DNA from: DATFQE01 sp963738205
GTDB lineage: Bacteria > Actinomycetota > Thermoleophilia > Gaiellales > Gaiellaceae
Length of the DNA: 64,000 nucleotides
Direction: 5' to 3'
NCBI GenBank assembly: GCA_963738205.1
Contig: CAVTVQ010000009.1
Span: 310,001-374,000 of the forward strand
In this document: piece by piece, positions 56,239 through 64,000 of the stretch
How positions within the stretch are numbered: the stretch's first letter is position 1
Layout: each line of letters starts with the position of its first letter
Translations under genes and position numbers: made by a program
Notes under the pieces: model-generated
The model's input: only the letters and a program-made list of their open reading frames with translations
Database searches by the model: none
Told to the model about the DNA's origin: nothing

Positions 56239-56419
56239 ATGCGGCTGTCACGTCGTGTAACCGGGGTCGCTGCTGGTTCTCGTTTTCGCCGGGGTGCTCG
56301 CGCCCGGCGCGCTCGCCGGGAAACGCAAGCCGGCGCCGGCCGCTCCGCAGACCGCCGTCGTGGTCGCAGCGGAGTCGGCGTTCGTGTCGATGGTCGACAT
56401 CGAAGCGCTCAAGGGATGA
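56239..56419 (+). pseudogene. Small secreted protein gene with a one-base frameshift in the signal peptide
   Basis: ATG 56239 follows a strong GGAGGAGG. The first codons give MRLSRRVTG. One base later the other frame reads SLLVLVFAGVLAPGALAG, then KRKPAPAAPQTAVVVAAE and SAFVSMVDIEALKG, ending TGA 56417-56419. Together this is a complete signal peptide and a ~35-residue mature chain. The switch falls in GGGG at 56263-56266, where one extra G would explain it (181 bases = 60 codons + 1). The written frame from ATG gives an Arg-rich 61-mer without protein character. Nothing is known of the mature peptide. Confidence 0.5.
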
Positions 56420-56448
56420 CCTGATTCTCGGCTTGGCCTTTTCTGACC

Positions 56449-56461
56449 AGCGCGATATAAC
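56449..56461 (+). promoter_or_regulatory. Promoter-like 12-mer, copy 2 (leaderless)
   Basis: Second AGCGCGATATAA; TATAAC (56456-56461) ends six bases before GTG 56468. No Shine-Dalgarno. Confidence 0.5.
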
Positions 56462-56467
56462 CGGGCC

Positions 56468-58570
56468 GTGAGGCGGGGTCTTCTCGGGATTCTCGTGCTC
56501 GGCGTGCTGGGGCTGCTCGTCGCCGGCTCGGCGGGGGCCAAGCAGATCGGACCGCTCGGCTTTTCGGTCGGGGCCCTCAAGGCGCCGAACGCCGACCTGA
56601 ACGGCGACAAGGTCTTCGACGACCTCGCCGCCAAACTCGAGACCATGGATGCCGGCGACCGCATGAACGTGATCGTCCGGATGAACGGGGATCTGACACA
56701 AGCGCGGGCCGACTCGGTCGAGCGTTCGGTGGGAGGCTTCCACCTGACTCGCTGGCTCCCGATCGTGGACGGGTTTGCCGCTACGGTTTCCAAGAGCCAG
56801 GTCGAGGCGCTTGCTGACCTGGCGGACGTTCGGCAAATCGAGGAAGACGCGGTCGTCCATGCCTACAACGACTCAGCGCAGGCTGCGTTCGGTGTCACGA
56901 AGGCGCGCCTGGACGTCCCGAGCCTCGACGGCGATCGCGACGGCAACCCCAGCGCGTACTCGCCGGCCGACATCGTCGTGGCTGTCGTCGATACAGGAAT
57001 CGACGAGAACCATCTGCAGCTGGACGATGGCAAGGTACTCGAGTTCGCCAACTGCCTCAATGCGCCGAACCCGCCGAACCCCGCGAACTGTACGACGCCG
57101 CCGGCTGCCTTCGATGACAACGACCACGGAACGCACGTCAGCGGCACGATTGCCGGCGACGGTGAGGGCGACCCACGCTACAAGGGAGTTGCGCCCGGCG
57201 CTGCACTCGTCGGCGTAAAGGTCCTCGGCGCAAATGGCTCTGGTTTGACCTCAGGAGTCGTCACTGGGATTCAGTGGGTGATTCAGAACAAAGCGACGTT
57301 CGGCATCGAGGTGATGAATCTGTCGCTCGGTGCCGACGGATGTAACGCTGGCACTGACGCTTCCTCTGCCGCGGTCAATGCCGCGGTAGCAAGTGGCCTG
57401 GTCGTGCTTGTTGCAGCGGGCAACGCCGGGCCCGGACCGTGCACGGTGGGATCGCCCGGCGCAGCCGCGAACGTGATCACCGTCGGCGCGATGGCAGATA
57501 CTGGTGTCCCGAACGAACGGAACCCCTTCAACGGGGACCTGCGTGCGCGTGTCCCCGGCTTCAACCAGGCGAGCTTCTCCAGCCGCGGCCCGACTGCGGA
57601 CCTCCGAATCAAGCCGGATGTCTCGGCGCCAGGCGTCCACATCACATCTGCGAACGCGACCAACGGAAACAACGGCGCTGACCCTTACGTCACATTCCAG
57701 GGTACGAGCATGGCGACGCCGTTCACAGCAGGAGTGGCTGCGCTGATGCTCGACCAGAACTCGCTGCTGACTCCCGCACAGATCAAGTCGACGCTGATGT
57801 CGACGGCCATCGACTGGGGTCGCGGCGGGAACCACGGCACGTTGAGTGACAGCGGGCCCGATGTCGACTACGGGGCCGGCCGGCTGGATGCGTTTGCCGC
57901 GCTCAAGGCGATCGGCGCGCCGCTCGGAACAGCTCCGCCCGTGCCGCAGCACACGCTGCTAACGGGGAGCCTGCCGGACAGCCCGGGCGCCGTTGCCACA
58001 CACCCCGTCAATGTCGGAAGCACCGCTTTCCCGCTTTCCGCGACGTTGATCATGACCGAGTGGACCGGCGCGAGTACTCCGGACTTCGACCTGCGGCTCT
58101 TCGACCCCAACGGCAAGGAGGTCGCCGCACCGGGTCTGTACAGCACTCGCCAGGAAGAGGTCGGTGTCATGCCGGCGCAGACAGGCGTGTTCACGATCAG
58201 GGTCGAGCGTTTCAGCGGTGGCGGCCCGTACATCCTCGATGTGTCGGCGCCTCCACCTCCGCTCCCATCACCGCCGCCTCCGACTCCGCCGCCTCCAACC
58301 CCGCCGCCGCCACCAGCGCCGCCGCCACCAGTACCGCCGAGGAAGCCGGCAGTGGTGAAGTGCAAGGTCCCGAACGTAAAGGGCAAGACCGTCGGGCAGG
58401 CGCGTGCCGTCCTGAAGGCGAAGAAGTGCCGGCTCGGCGCGGTTACGAAGGCCTTCAACGGCAAGGTCAAGAAGGGCCGCGTCGTCTCGCAGACGAAGCG
58501 TGCCGGAAGGATCCTGCCGCGCAACACTGCGGTCGGCGTCAAGGTGAGCAAGGGAGCGCGCAAGAAGTAG
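56468..58570 (+). CDS. Secreted S8 protease with PPC-like domain, Pro linker and Cys-PASTA tail
   Basis: 700 residues. Signal peptide LGILVLGVLGLLVAGSAGA; propeptide (RMNVIVRMNGDL...). S8 domain: VAVVDTGIDENHLQLDDG, NDHGTHVSGTIAGDG, VLVAAGNAGPGPC and QGTSMATPFTAGVAALML, with an intact catalytic set. A PPC/jelly-roll-like domain follows (STPDFDLRLFDPNGKEVA...GVFTIRVERFSGGGPYILDVS), then PPPPxPxP runs (58248-58340) and the tail CKVPNVKGKTVGQARAVLKAKKCRLGAV. Third positions between about 56700 and 57900 look less GC-rich than in the neighbours (e.g. GATGATGGCAAGGTACTC), hinting that the catalytic core was acquired more recently than the tail. Active protease expected, held at the surface. Confidence 0.9.
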   Translation: MRRGLLGILVLGVLGLLVAGSAGAKQIGPLGFSVGALKAPNADLNGDKVFDDLAAKLETMDAGDRMNVIVRMNGDLTQARADSVERSVGGFHLTRWLPIVDGFAATVSKSQVEALADLADVRQIEEDAVVHAYNDSAQAAFGVTKARLDVPSLDGDRDGNPSAYSPADIVVAVVDTGIDENHLQLDDGKVLEFANCLNAPNPPNPANCTTPPAAFDDNDHGTHVSGTIAGDGEGDPRYKGVAPGAALVGVKVLGANGSGLTSGVVTGIQWVIQNKATFGIEVMNLSLGADGCNAGTDASSAAVNAAVASGLVVLVAAGNAGPGPCTVGSPGAAANVITVGAMADTGVPNERNPFNGDLRARVPGFNQASFSSRGPTADLRIKPDVSAPGVHITSANATNGNNGADPYVTFQGTSMATPFTAGVAALMLDQNSLLTPAQIKSTLMSTAIDWGRGGNHGTLSDSGPDVDYGAGRLDAFAALKAIGAPLGTAPPVPQHTLLTGSLPDSPGAVATHPVNVGSTAFPLSATLIMTEWTGASTPDFDLRLFDPNGKEVAAPGLYSTRQEEVGVMPAQTGVFTIRVERFSGGGPYILDVSAPPPPLPSPPPPTPPPPTPPPPPAPPPPVPPRKPAVVKCKVPNVKGKTVGQARAVLKAKKCRLGAVTKAFNGKVKKGRVVSQTKRAGRILPRNTAVGVKVSKGARKK

Positions 58571-58658
58571 AGACCGCGCTGCCTGAGGGCCGTGTGGTAG
58601 AAAGTCGCGCGCGCGCCGGGGTCCCTCGGCGCTTGACCATGTAAAGGGGAGGATCGAA

Positions 58659-60698
58659 CTGGACTTTCTCCAGGATCACGCCGTTCTGTTCGCGTTGGTG
58701 TGCTCCATCGTGGGCATCGGCTATGGCGTCGTGCTGACTTGGTGGCTGCTGCAGCAGTCGCCCGGGTCGGAGCGCATGCAGGAGATCTCTCGAGCCGTCC
58801 AGGAAGGCGCCTCCGCGTACCTGCGCCGTCAGTACCGGACGATCGCCGTGGTCGCGATCGTCCTGTTCCTCGTCATCGGCTTCTGGAACGACCTGGGGTG
58901 GGGGACTGCGTTCGGCTTCCTGATCGGCGCCGTGCTTTCGGCGGCCGCGGGCTTCATCGGCATGAACGTCGCAGTGCGCGCGAACACGCGCGTCGCCGAG
59001 GGCGCCAAGACGGGCATCGCGCGCGCCTTCAACATCGCCTTCAGAGCCGGGGCGGTCACCGGGCTGCTCGTAGTGGGCCTCGGCCTGCTGGGCGTGGCCG
59101 GCTACTACGGGCTGCTGACGGAGGTCTTCGACCAGAGCTCGAAGACGGCGACCGAGCATCTGATCGGGCTCGCGTTCGGCGGCTCGCTGATCTCGGTGTT
59201 CGCGCGACTCGGCGGCGGCATCTACACGAAGGCCGCCGACGTCGGCGCAGACCTGGTCGGCAAGGTCGAGGCCGGCATCCCCGAGGACGATCCGCGCAAC
59301 CCGGCCGTGATCGCCGACAACGTGGGCGACAACGTCGGCGACTGCGCCGGCATGGCCGCGGACCTGTTCGAGACCTACGCGGTGACGGCCGTCGCGGTCA
59401 TGTTCCTGGCGGCGCTGCGCTTCCCGGCCGCGGATCTCGTCGGGTTCCCGCTCGTGATCGGCGGTATCGCGATCATCGCGTCGGTCATCGGCACGCTGTT
59501 CGCGCGCGTCGGCAAGGGCGGCGGGATCATGGCCGCGCTCTACAAGGCCGTCTTCGTCGCGGCGATCCTGTCGGCGATCGGCTTCATCCCCGTCTGCAAG
59601 GCGTACGAGAGCGCGCAGTTCAGCTTCTGGGATCTCTACGGCTGCTCGCTGATCGGGCTGGGCCTGACCGTGCTGCTGGTCGGGATCACCGAGTTCTACA
59701 CGGGCACGCGCTGGCAGCCGGTGAAGGGCATCGCGAAGGCGTCGCTCACCGGACACGCGACCAACATCATCGAGGGGCTCGCGATCGGCATGCAGGCGAC
59801 CGCGGCCCCCGTGATCGTGATCGCCGCGGCGATCGTGGGCGCGTACGAGATCGCCGGCCTCTACGGCATCGGCGTGGCCGTGATGGCGCAGCTCGCGCTG
59901 ACGGGCCTGATCGTGGCCCTGGACGCGTACGGGCCGGTCACAGACAACGCGGGCGGCATCGCCGAAATGGCCGACCTCGACGAGTCCGTTCGGGCGATCA
60001 CCGATCCGCTGGACGCGGTCGGCAACACGACCAAGGCGGTCACGAAGGGCTACGCGATCGGGTCGGCCGGGCTCGCGGCGCTGATCCTCTTCGACAGCTT
60101 CCGGACGGAGCTCGATGCCGACGGCGTGGCGACGAACTTCGGACTCGAGAACGCCTACGTGATCGCCGGGCTCTTCATCGGCGGTCTGATGCCGTTCCTG
60201 TTCTCCTCGCTCGCGATGCAGGCGGTGGGCCGCGTCGGCGGCCAGGTCGTGCAGGAGGTGCGGCGCCAGTTCCGCGAGATCCCCGGGATCATGGAGGGGA
60301 CGGCCAGGCCCGAGTACGGGAAGACCGTCGACATCGTCACCAGCGCCGCGATCAAGCGGATGCTGGTGCCGGCGCTGATCCCCGTCGCGATCCCGATCAT
60401 CGTCGGGATCATCAGTCCGGAGATGCTCGGTGGGCTGCTGATCGGGACGATCATCACGGGAATCTTCCTCGCGATTGCGATGACGTCCGGCGGCGGCGCG
60501 TGGGACAACGCGAAGAAGTTGATCGAGGACGGCGCCTACGGCGGCAAGGGCTCGGAGGCCCACGCGGCCGCGGTGACCGGAGACACCGTCGGCGATCCGT
60601 ACAAGGACACGGCGGGCCCGGCGATCAACCCGATGATCAAGATCGCCAACATCGTCGCGATCCTGATCATTCCCCTGATCGCCTCCATCCACGGCTGA
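58659..60698 (+). CDS. hppA: Membrane-bound H+-translocating pyrophosphatase, K+-independent type
   Basis: About 679 residues, ~16 membrane helices. Start CTG 58659 follows AAAGGGGAGG by six bases and gives the expected N-terminal helix (LDFLQDHAVLFALVCSIVGIGYG). A TTG at 58695 would cut that helix. Catalytic loop DVGADLVGKVEAGIPEDDPRNPAVIADNVGDNVGD (58 kDa-type signature), then ITEFYTGTRW and GDTVGDPYKDTAGPAINPMIK. GNTTKAVTKGYAIG carries Lys and Thr at the two positions that mark K+-independent H+-PPases. It hydrolyses PPi to pump protons, or the reverse. It matches the PPi-type PFK in this window. Confidence 0.95.
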   Translation: MDFLQDHAVLFALVCSIVGIGYGVVLTWWLLQQSPGSERMQEISRAVQEGASAYLRRQYRTIAVVAIVLFLVIGFWNDLGWGTAFGFLIGAVLSAAAGFIGMNVAVRANTRVAEGAKTGIARAFNIAFRAGAVTGLLVVGLGLLGVAGYYGLLTEVFDQSSKTATEHLIGLAFGGSLISVFARLGGGIYTKAADVGADLVGKVEAGIPEDDPRNPAVIADNVGDNVGDCAGMAADLFETYAVTAVAVMFLAALRFPAADLVGFPLVIGGIAIIASVIGTLFARVGKGGGIMAALYKAVFVAAILSAIGFIPVCKAYESAQFSFWDLYGCSLIGLGLTVLLVGITEFYTGTRWQPVKGIAKASLTGHATNIIEGLAIGMQATAAPVIVIAAAIVGAYEIAGLYGIGVAVMAQLALTGLIVALDAYGPVTDNAGGIAEMADLDESVRAITDPLDAVGNTTKAVTKGYAIGSAGLAALILFDSFRTELDADGVATNFGLENAYVIAGLFIGGLMPFLFSSLAMQAVGRVGGQVVQEVRRQFREIPGIMEGTARPEYGKTVDIVTSAAIKRMLVPALIPVAIPIIVGIISPEMLGGLLIGTIITGIFLAIAMTSGGGAWDNAKKLIEDGAYGGKGSEAHAAAVTGDTVGDPYKDTAGPAINPMIKIANIVAILIIPLIASIHG

Positions 60699-60733
60699 CG
60701 CCCACCCGCCCACTGGTCTTGGCGGCGTCGTGG

Positions 60734-62596
60734 TCAGGTTGCGACGGCGAAGAGGCCTCCGAGCAGGGCGAACCCGATCGTGGCCCAGGCCACGTAGTCG
60801 CCGATCTGGCCTGAGTGCTGGCGCCGAAGGCGCTCGAAGCTGGTCTCGGCGACGCGCTGCAAGGCGCCCGGGAGCCTGAACGGTAGGCGCAGCCGTTCGA
60901 GCAGCACGGCGGTGAGTCCGAAGGCGCCGAGCACGGCGAGCACGGCGAGGACGGCGGCGAAAGCGCCGGGCTCGACGTAGTGGATCGGCTCCGAGGGCGG
61001 GATGGGGCGTCCGAGCACGGCGGCGGCATAGGCGGCGCGGTCTGCGAATGCATGGGCTCCTCGCTGGGCCCCGTCGATGACTCCGGGCAGGGTGGTGACG
61101 AGCAGCCCCGCGACGATCAACGCCGCAGCGCTGGCGAGCATCACGCCGGGGACGCGACCGCGTGCGCTGGTCAGCTCGAGGTCCTCGATCGGTTGCTCGC
61201 GCGGTTGCGCGGCGCCTGCAGCCACCGGTCCCCAGCCGAAGAACACCCGCGCGGCCGCACGAAGCAGGGCTGCCGTGGTGAGCACCGTTGCGACCAGGAA
61301 CACGGCGGAGGTCCAGCCGTATCCGACCTCGGCGGCGGCCTCCTCGACGAGCGCCTTGCCCGGGAAGGCGCCGAACGGAGGCAGGGCGGCGAGCCCGAGC
61401 GTCCCTGCGACGAACAGGATCCAAAACGCGCGCGGCAGCATCCAGCCGCGGCCGTGTAGGCGCGATTGGTGGACCGATCCGCAGCGGTGGAGGAGTGCTC
61501 CGAGGCAGACGAAGAGACCGGCCCGCAGGAGACCGTCGGCGAGGATCAAGAGCGCGGCGCCGGCCCCGCCCTCGGGAGTCAGCAGTCCGATTCCGATCAG
61601 CGCGAGCCCGATCTGGCTGATCGTGACGAAGGCGAGCAGGCGCTTGAGGTGATCCTGTGCCAGAGCCATCACCGCCCCCACGAGCGCCGTCACGACTGCG
61701 AACCCCACGATCACCGCGCGCAGCCCGTCCACGTGCGGCTCGAGCGGCGCCTGGAAGACCGTCAGGTAGATGCGGGCGACGGCGTAGATGCCCAGGTCGC
61801 TCATCACGCCTGTGAAGACGATCGCCGCCGGAGTCGGTGCGACTGCGTAGGCATCGGCGAGCCAGAAATGAAAGGGGACGATCGCGGCTTTCACGAAGAA
61901 GCCGCCCGTGATCAGTGCGAATGCCGCCACCACGAGCCCGTCGCTCGGCTTCCGCGCGAGCGCCTCGCCGACCTGGGCGAGGTTGAGGGCCCCGGTTCGC
62001 CCGTAGACCAGGGCGATCCCGAACAGGATCATCACCGCCCCGACGCTGTTGGTCACCGCAAACGTCAGCGCTCCCTGCAACGACGCGGCACGCTCGATCC
62101 GGTACGCCGTGAGCGCGTACGCCGACACGCTCATCAGCTCGAAGAAGACGAACATGTTGAACAGGTCGCCCGTCAGCGCGAACCCGGTCAGCGAGCCGAG
62201 GAAGACGAGGATCAGGGCGTGAAACGTCGGCCCGACGGCGTCGAAGAAGCGCCAGGCGAACACGAGCGCCGTCCCCACCAGCACGGACGCGAGCAGCGCC
62301 AGCGCTGCTCCCAAGGGGTCGAAGGCCAGGCTGATGCCGAGCACGACCCCGCCCGGCCGCGGCGCCCAGCCGCCGAGCTGCGTGACGACCGGCCCGTCGC
62401 TGTCGAGCGCCTCGCGGAGCAGCAGCAGGCAGAGCACACCAACCAGCAGCGCCCCGGCGGCGGCGACCAGCTCGGCATGCCTGCGCTGGAACGGGACCGG
62501 CACCCTGGCCGCGAGCACGGCGGCGAGACCGAAAGGGACGGCGACCGTCAGCGGCGCCAGGTCCGCGAGCTCAGTCGCGAAGGGGATCGAGCTCAT
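60734..62596 (-). CDS. mnhD: Mrp/Mnh cation antiporter subunit D-like (proton-conducting)
   Basis: A 620-residue membrane protein of the complex I ND5/ND4 / MrpA-D family with ~14 helices. GDLFNMFVFFELMSVSAYALTAY contains the conserved membrane Glu. ITGGFFVKAAIVPFHFWLADAYA has the Lys and the HFWL segment, and ALAQDHLKRLLAFVTISQIG the second Lys helix. Longer than typical MnhD (~500), with a C-terminal extension (LRLPFRLPGALQRVAETSFERL...) like that of MbhH/NuoL-type subunits. ATG 62596 overlaps mnhC by 26 bases. Convergent with hppA (35-bp gap). Confidence 0.88.
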   Translation of the reverse strand: MSSIPFATELADLAPLTVAVPFGLAAVLAARVPVPFQRRHAELVAAAGALLVGVLCLLLLREALDSDGPVVTQLGGWAPRPGGVVLGISLAFDPLGAALALLASVLVGTALVFAWRFFDAVGPTFHALILVFLGSLTGFALTGDLFNMFVFFELMSVSAYALTAYRIERAASLQGALTFAVTNSVGAVMILFGIALVYGRTGALNLAQVGEALARKPSDGLVVAAFALITGGFFVKAAIVPFHFWLADAYAVAPTPAAIVFTGVMSDLGIYAVARIYLTVFQAPLEPHVDGLRAVIVGFAVVTALVGAVMALAQDHLKRLLAFVTISQIGLALIGIGLLTPEGGAGAALLILADGLLRAGLFVCLGALLHRCGSVHQSRLHGRGWMLPRAFWILFVAGTLGLAALPPFGAFPGKALVEEAAAEVGYGWTSAVFLVATVLTTAALLRAAARVFFGWGPVAAGAAQPREQPIEDLELTSARGRVPGVMLASAAALIVAGLLVTTLPGVIDGAQRGAHAFADRAAYAAAVLGRPIPPSEPIHYVEPGAFAAVLAVLAVLGAFGLTAVLLERLRLPFRLPGALQRVAETSFERLRRQHSGQIGDYVAWATIGFALLGGLFAVAT

Positions 62597-62915
62597 CCGG
62601 GTCGAGCGTGTCGAGGTGCTTCTCGATCTGGACGGCGATCGCCAGCAGCAGCGCGGTGACGGCGCCGCCGACGACGACGTCGGTCAGCGCCAGCGCCTGG
62701 ACGACCGGGTCGACCGCGTTCGTGTCACGCGGGATGTCGATGAACACCGGGGCCGCGAAGCCCTTGCGGTAGCCGACCGCGAGCAGCAGCACGTAGGTCG
62801 AGGACTGCACGACCGAGAGACAGACGATCGTGTGAATCAGGTTCCGGCTGGTGATGATCCCGTACAGGCCGACGAGGCAGATCCAGACGGCCACGACATA
62901 GGGCAGGAAGCTCAT
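62571..62915 (-). CDS. mnhC: Mrp/Mnh antiporter subunit C (NuoK-like)
   Basis: 114 residues, three helices. LPYVVAVWICLVGLYGIITSRNLIHTIVCLSVVQSS, then VYLLLLAVGY-like YVLLLAVGYRKG and DPVVQALALTDVVVGGAVTALLLAI, the MnhC/NuoK signature. ATG 62915 overlaps the stop of the mnhB-like gene (ATGA). Confidence 0.93.
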   Translation of the reverse strand: MSFLPYVVAVWICLVGLYGIITSRNLIHTIVCLSVVQSSTYVLLLAVGYRKGFAAPVFIDIPRDTNAVDPVVQALALTDVVVGGAVTALLLAIAVQIEKHLDTLDPDELDPLRD

Positions 62916-63712
62916 GAACCTGAGCGCTCGTCGCGCCGAACGACGAGCAGCTGGTCCAGGAACTCGGAGAGCAGCAGGACGAAGCCGGCGGACACCTCGA
63001 TCCCGACCGCAAGGCTGAGGAGCGGGATCGTCCCGCTCGAGACCAGCTCGCCGGGGACGCCCAGCGGGAGGAAGTTCTCGAGGAACGCTCCGCCCGCGAT
63101 GAGGCCGCCGAGGCCGATCAGCACGAAGCCACCGGCGCCGGCCGCCTTCGCGGTATTCACCAGCGCCATGGGGCGGAGGCGCTGCATCGTCGCGTAGTCG
63201 CTGCCCAGATAGACGAGCAGCAGGGCGGTGGCGGCGATCACGCCGCCCTGGAATCCACCGCCGGGCGTCAGATGCCCGTGCGTCGTGATGTAGATCGCGA
63301 GCAGGACGGTCGGCCCGACGAGTGCCACGCAGGTCAACCGAACGGCGGCGCTCGTCGTGTGCGCATGGCGCGGGCTGCGGGCCAGCGGCCCCTGTCGCTC
63401 TTCCCGCAGCCTGCGCAGCAGCAGGGCAAGGACGAGCACCGCAGCGAACAGGATGAACTCCTCGCCCAGCGTGTCGAAGCCGCGGTAGTCGAAGTTGACC
63501 GCCGTCACCACCGCGGTCGTGCTTCGCTCCTCGACAGCGACCCGGTTGATCACCTGGCCGTACAGAGGTGTGAAGCTCCGGTAGTCCGGCAGGCCGCTCA
63601 GACCCCACAGCATCAGCGCCCCCAGGCCGCCTGCGCCGATCAGGAAGAGCCGGCGCCGGCCGGCAAACGAGAGCTCACCGGGGCGTCGAGCCGGGGCCGC
63701 TCCGCCCTCCAT
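62912..63712 (-). CDS. mnhB: MbhE-MnhB fusion subunit of Mrp-type antiporter
   Basis: 266 residues. The N-terminal ~110 (GLSGLPDYRSFTPLYGQVINRVAVEE...TAVNFDYRGFDTLGEEFILFAAVLVLALLL) resemble the MbhE/MrpA C-terminal element. The rest is MnhB: THGHLTPGGGFQGGVIAATALLLVYL, then helices ending in GIEVSAGFVLLLSEFL. Fusion of these parts occurs in related Mrp-like complexes. Its start overlaps the upstream stop by one base (TGATG), and its stop overlaps mnhC. Confidence 0.88.
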   Translation of the reverse strand: MEGGAAPARRPGELSFAGRRRLFLIGAGGLGALMLWGLSGLPDYRSFTPLYGQVINRVAVEERSTTAVVTAVNFDYRGFDTLGEEFILFAAVLVLALLLRRLREERQGPLARSPRHAHTTSAAVRLTCVALVGPTVLLAIYITTHGHLTPGGGFQGGVIAATALLLVYLGSDYATMQRLRPMALVNTAKAAGAGGFVLIGLGGLIAGGAFLENFLPLGVPGELVSSGTIPLLSLAVGIEVSAGFVLLLSEFLDQLLVVRRDERSGS

Positions 63713-63942
63713 CAGTTCCTCGTCTTGGCGATCGCGAGCATGATCATCGTCGGCATCGCGACGGCGCCGATGACGATGTTCGACAGCGCCACGTCGGGCG
63801 CCTGGAACGCGAAGAAGAGGATCCCGAGCGTGAGCCCGTAGAGGCTGACGACGACCGCCTGGCGGACCGGATCGCGGGCCATGACGACCGCCCAGGCTCC
63901 CAGCGCGACCACCAGCAGCGCCACGACCTGCACGGCGATCAC
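63712..63942 (-). CDS. DUF4040 / MbhD-like subunit of Mrp-type antiporter
   Basis: 76 residues, two to three helices. VVMARDPVRQAVVVSLYGLTLGILFFAFQAPDVALSNIVIG is the DUF4040 core found at the C-terminal part of MrpA/MnhA and in MbhD. GTG 63942 overlaps the stop of the upstream partial gene (GTGA). Separate coding of this piece marks a split-MrpA (Mbh-like) operon. Confidence 0.88.
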   Translation of the reverse strand: MIAVQVVALLVVALGAWAVVMARDPVRQAVVVSLYGLTLGILFFAFQAPDVALSNIVIGAVAMPTMIMLAIAKTRN

Positions 63943-64000
63943 TCGAGTGGCTCCTGGGGTGGGGCGGGCAGCAGCGTCAGGCCGCCGCGCTCGCGCACGT
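63939..64000 (-). CDS. C-terminal end of the upstream antiporter gene (probably MnhG)
   Basis: Only 19 residues are inside the window: VRERGGLTLLPAPPQEPLE, then TGA at 63941-63939, overlapping the next GTG. In Mrp/Mbh operons the gene before the DUF4040 subunit is usually mnhG, which is the basis for the guess. Confidence 0.45.
   Translation of the reverse strand, partial: VRERGGLTLLPAPPQEPLE

Overview
The window is a high-GC chromosomal segment with mostly GC-ending codons, many GTG/TTG starts and tightly overlapping operons. Gene content fits a deep-branching actinobacterium, most likely of class Thermoleophilia (Gaiellales/Solirubrobacterales-like): group III PFK with the PPi signature, membrane pyrophosphatase, Rex, a DUF2520-PanC-PanB cluster, DUF2277, YbdK-type ligase and several secreted subtilases. 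This placement is inferred from gene content, not from a phylogenetic marker. Many genes have a TANNNT-like -10 box only 6-8 bases before the start codon, so leaderless transcription looks common.

Layout. 1-0.5 kb: 3' end of an unknown gene. 0.5-1.9 kb: a REP-like palindrome, a PPi-type phosphofructokinase (minus) and tRNA-Leu(CAA). 2.0-7.4 kb: complete branched-chain amino acid ABC operon (livJ frameshifted; livH, livM, livG, livF). 7.4-11.5 kb: LarA-like protein divergent from DNA polymerase I. 11.7-16.7 kb: secreted endonuclease and secreted 5'-nucleotidase. 16.7-19.4 kb: ribosomal protein S1, CoaE, lytic transglycosylase. 19.4-22.8 kb: a large cyclase/AAA/TPR regulator and a decayed DUF1360 gene. 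22.8-30.8 kb: uvrB, small membrane proteins, a phosphoesterase, a PH-domain protein, a REP-associated (Y1/RAYT) transposase and uvrA. 31-34.7 kb: a SipW-type signal peptidase operon with three proteins carrying SipW-type signal peptides. 34.9-38.4 kb: Yip1-like protein, pantothenate genes, small proteins. 38.5-41.7 kb: UDG4, tsaE-tsaB-rimI-tsaD. 41.6-49.3 kb: subtilase, glutamate dehydrogenase, glutaredoxin-like protein, Rex, glycosyltransferase, YbdK ligase. 49.4-58.6 kb: a surface/secretome island of three subtilases and a repeat (propeller-like) protein, all ending in a two-cysteine PASTA domain. 58.6-60.7 kb: H+-pyrophosphatase. 60.7-64 kb: Mrp-type cation/proton antiporter operon, running off the right edge.

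Themes. PPi-linked energy metabolism appears as PPi-PFK plus K+-independent H+-PPase. Nutrient scavenging appears as extracellular nuclease, nucleotidase, proteases and BCAA uptake. Surface structure appears as the SipW locus and the Cys-PASTA proteins. The most unusual features are the RAYT with its dispersed palindromes, the SipW/TasA-like locus, the shared Cys-PASTA tail, and five frame disruptions. Four of the five lie in genes for exported or probably exported proteins. They may be real decay, slippage switching or consensus error; sequence alone cannot decide.
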